Source: Methylococcaceae bacterium
GTDB taxonomy: Bacteria > Pseudomonadota > Gammaproteobacteria > Methylococcales > Methylomonadaceae
Length of the DNA: 7,186 bases
NCBI GenBank assembly: GCA_013140465.1
Contig: JABFST010000369.1
Span: 1-7,186 of the forward strand
Direction: 5' to 3'
The notes beneath the pieces are model-generated. The model worked only from the letters and a program-made list of their open reading frames with translations. It was not told the origin of the DNA and made no database searches. A program made the position numbers and the translations under genes. This document shows, one piece after another, positions 7,031 through 7,186 of this stretch. The number at the start of each line of letters is the position of its first letter. Position 1 is the stretch's first letter.

Positions 7031-7054
7031 TGTAAAATGTAAGGTCTGACCCCC
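7031..7054. repeat. Repeat-like motif abutting the TetR fragment
   Basis: The segment contains TGTAAAATGTAAGG followed by TCTGACCCC. I recall this type of motif recurring in many proteobacterial genomes beside REP-associated tyrosine transposases or other small mobile elements; that link is from memory. Here it lies where the TetR-like reading frame loses family resemblance. Confidence 0.4.
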
Positions 7055-7186
7055 TGACTTTGGATTGCTTAATCAGCATCTTGGAAACACGATAGTGCCT
7101 AAGTGCGAGTAAATAGAGCTCGCGCTTGCTGCCAAACGCCGCATAAAAACAGCCTTTACCGATGCCCATTGCAGTTAATAGGTCCT

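Larger units (their letters stand above)
6945..7186 (-). pseudogene. TetR/AcrR-family regulator fragment, 5' end beyond window, probably truncated
   Basis: The frame enters from the right edge and reads DLLTAMGIGKGCFYAAFGSK, then RELYLLALRHY. This is the typical second half of a TetR N-terminal helix-turn-helix, with the recognition helix and the F-Y-x-x-F-x-S-K-x-x-L pattern. The methionine at 7169 lies inside the domain and is not the true start, because the frame stays open to the window edge. After about residue K of the SKMLIKQSK segment (near 7062) the protein no longer looks like a TetR ligand-binding domain. It runs through the repeat-like motif and a Cys/Arg/Gly-rich tail to a stop at 6945. 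TetR proteins are usually about 190-210 residues, so the C-terminal domain appears lost. A divergent but intact short regulator is possible but less likely. Confidence 0.6.

Overview
The window reads as chromosomal DNA from a Gram-negative proteobacterium of moderate G+C content. The evidence is a Sec-exported multihaem c-type cytochrome, a sigma-54-type promoter and a TetR-family fragment. A gammaproteobacterium with anaerobic or sulfur/metal redox metabolism is a reasonable guess, but nothing here fixes the taxon.

Left part (1-3009, minus strand): one long gene enters from beyond position 1 and starts at 3009. It encodes 1003 visible residues with no stop. The order is signal peptide, a beta-rich region, a PKD-like domain, a long haem-free middle, then five haem c attachment motifs in the C-terminal half. 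Four of these are CXXCH and one is an unusual CX3CH. The protein is an exported multihaem cytochrome whose C-terminus lies outside the window.

Central intergenic region (3010-3629): this carries a well-formed -24/-12 (sigma-54) promoter placed correctly for the cytochrome gene. About 180-195 bp upstream of its predicted start of transcription are two overlapping dyads, and further upstream is a 21-bp direct repeat. Together they look like a promoter with upstream activator sites. A weak -10-like box lies just ahead of the rightward genes.

Right-centre (3630-6682, plus strand): two genes overlap by ATGA, so they are probably translationally coupled. The first encodes a 325-residue soluble protein I do not recognise. 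The second encodes a 692-residue soluble protein with four consecutive 34-residue TPR repeats in the middle and unrecognised flanking regions. They form a compact two-gene unit of unknown function.

Right end (6683-7186): this is a scrap zone. It holds a perfect 9-bp-arm palindrome, a tiny minus-strand ORF with a signal-peptide-like start, two smaller hairpins, a dispersed-repeat-like motif, and a TetR-family regulator fragment entering from the right. The fragment's DNA-binding end is intact but it loses family resemblance where the repeat-like DNA begins. This side looks like a site of past insertion or decay.
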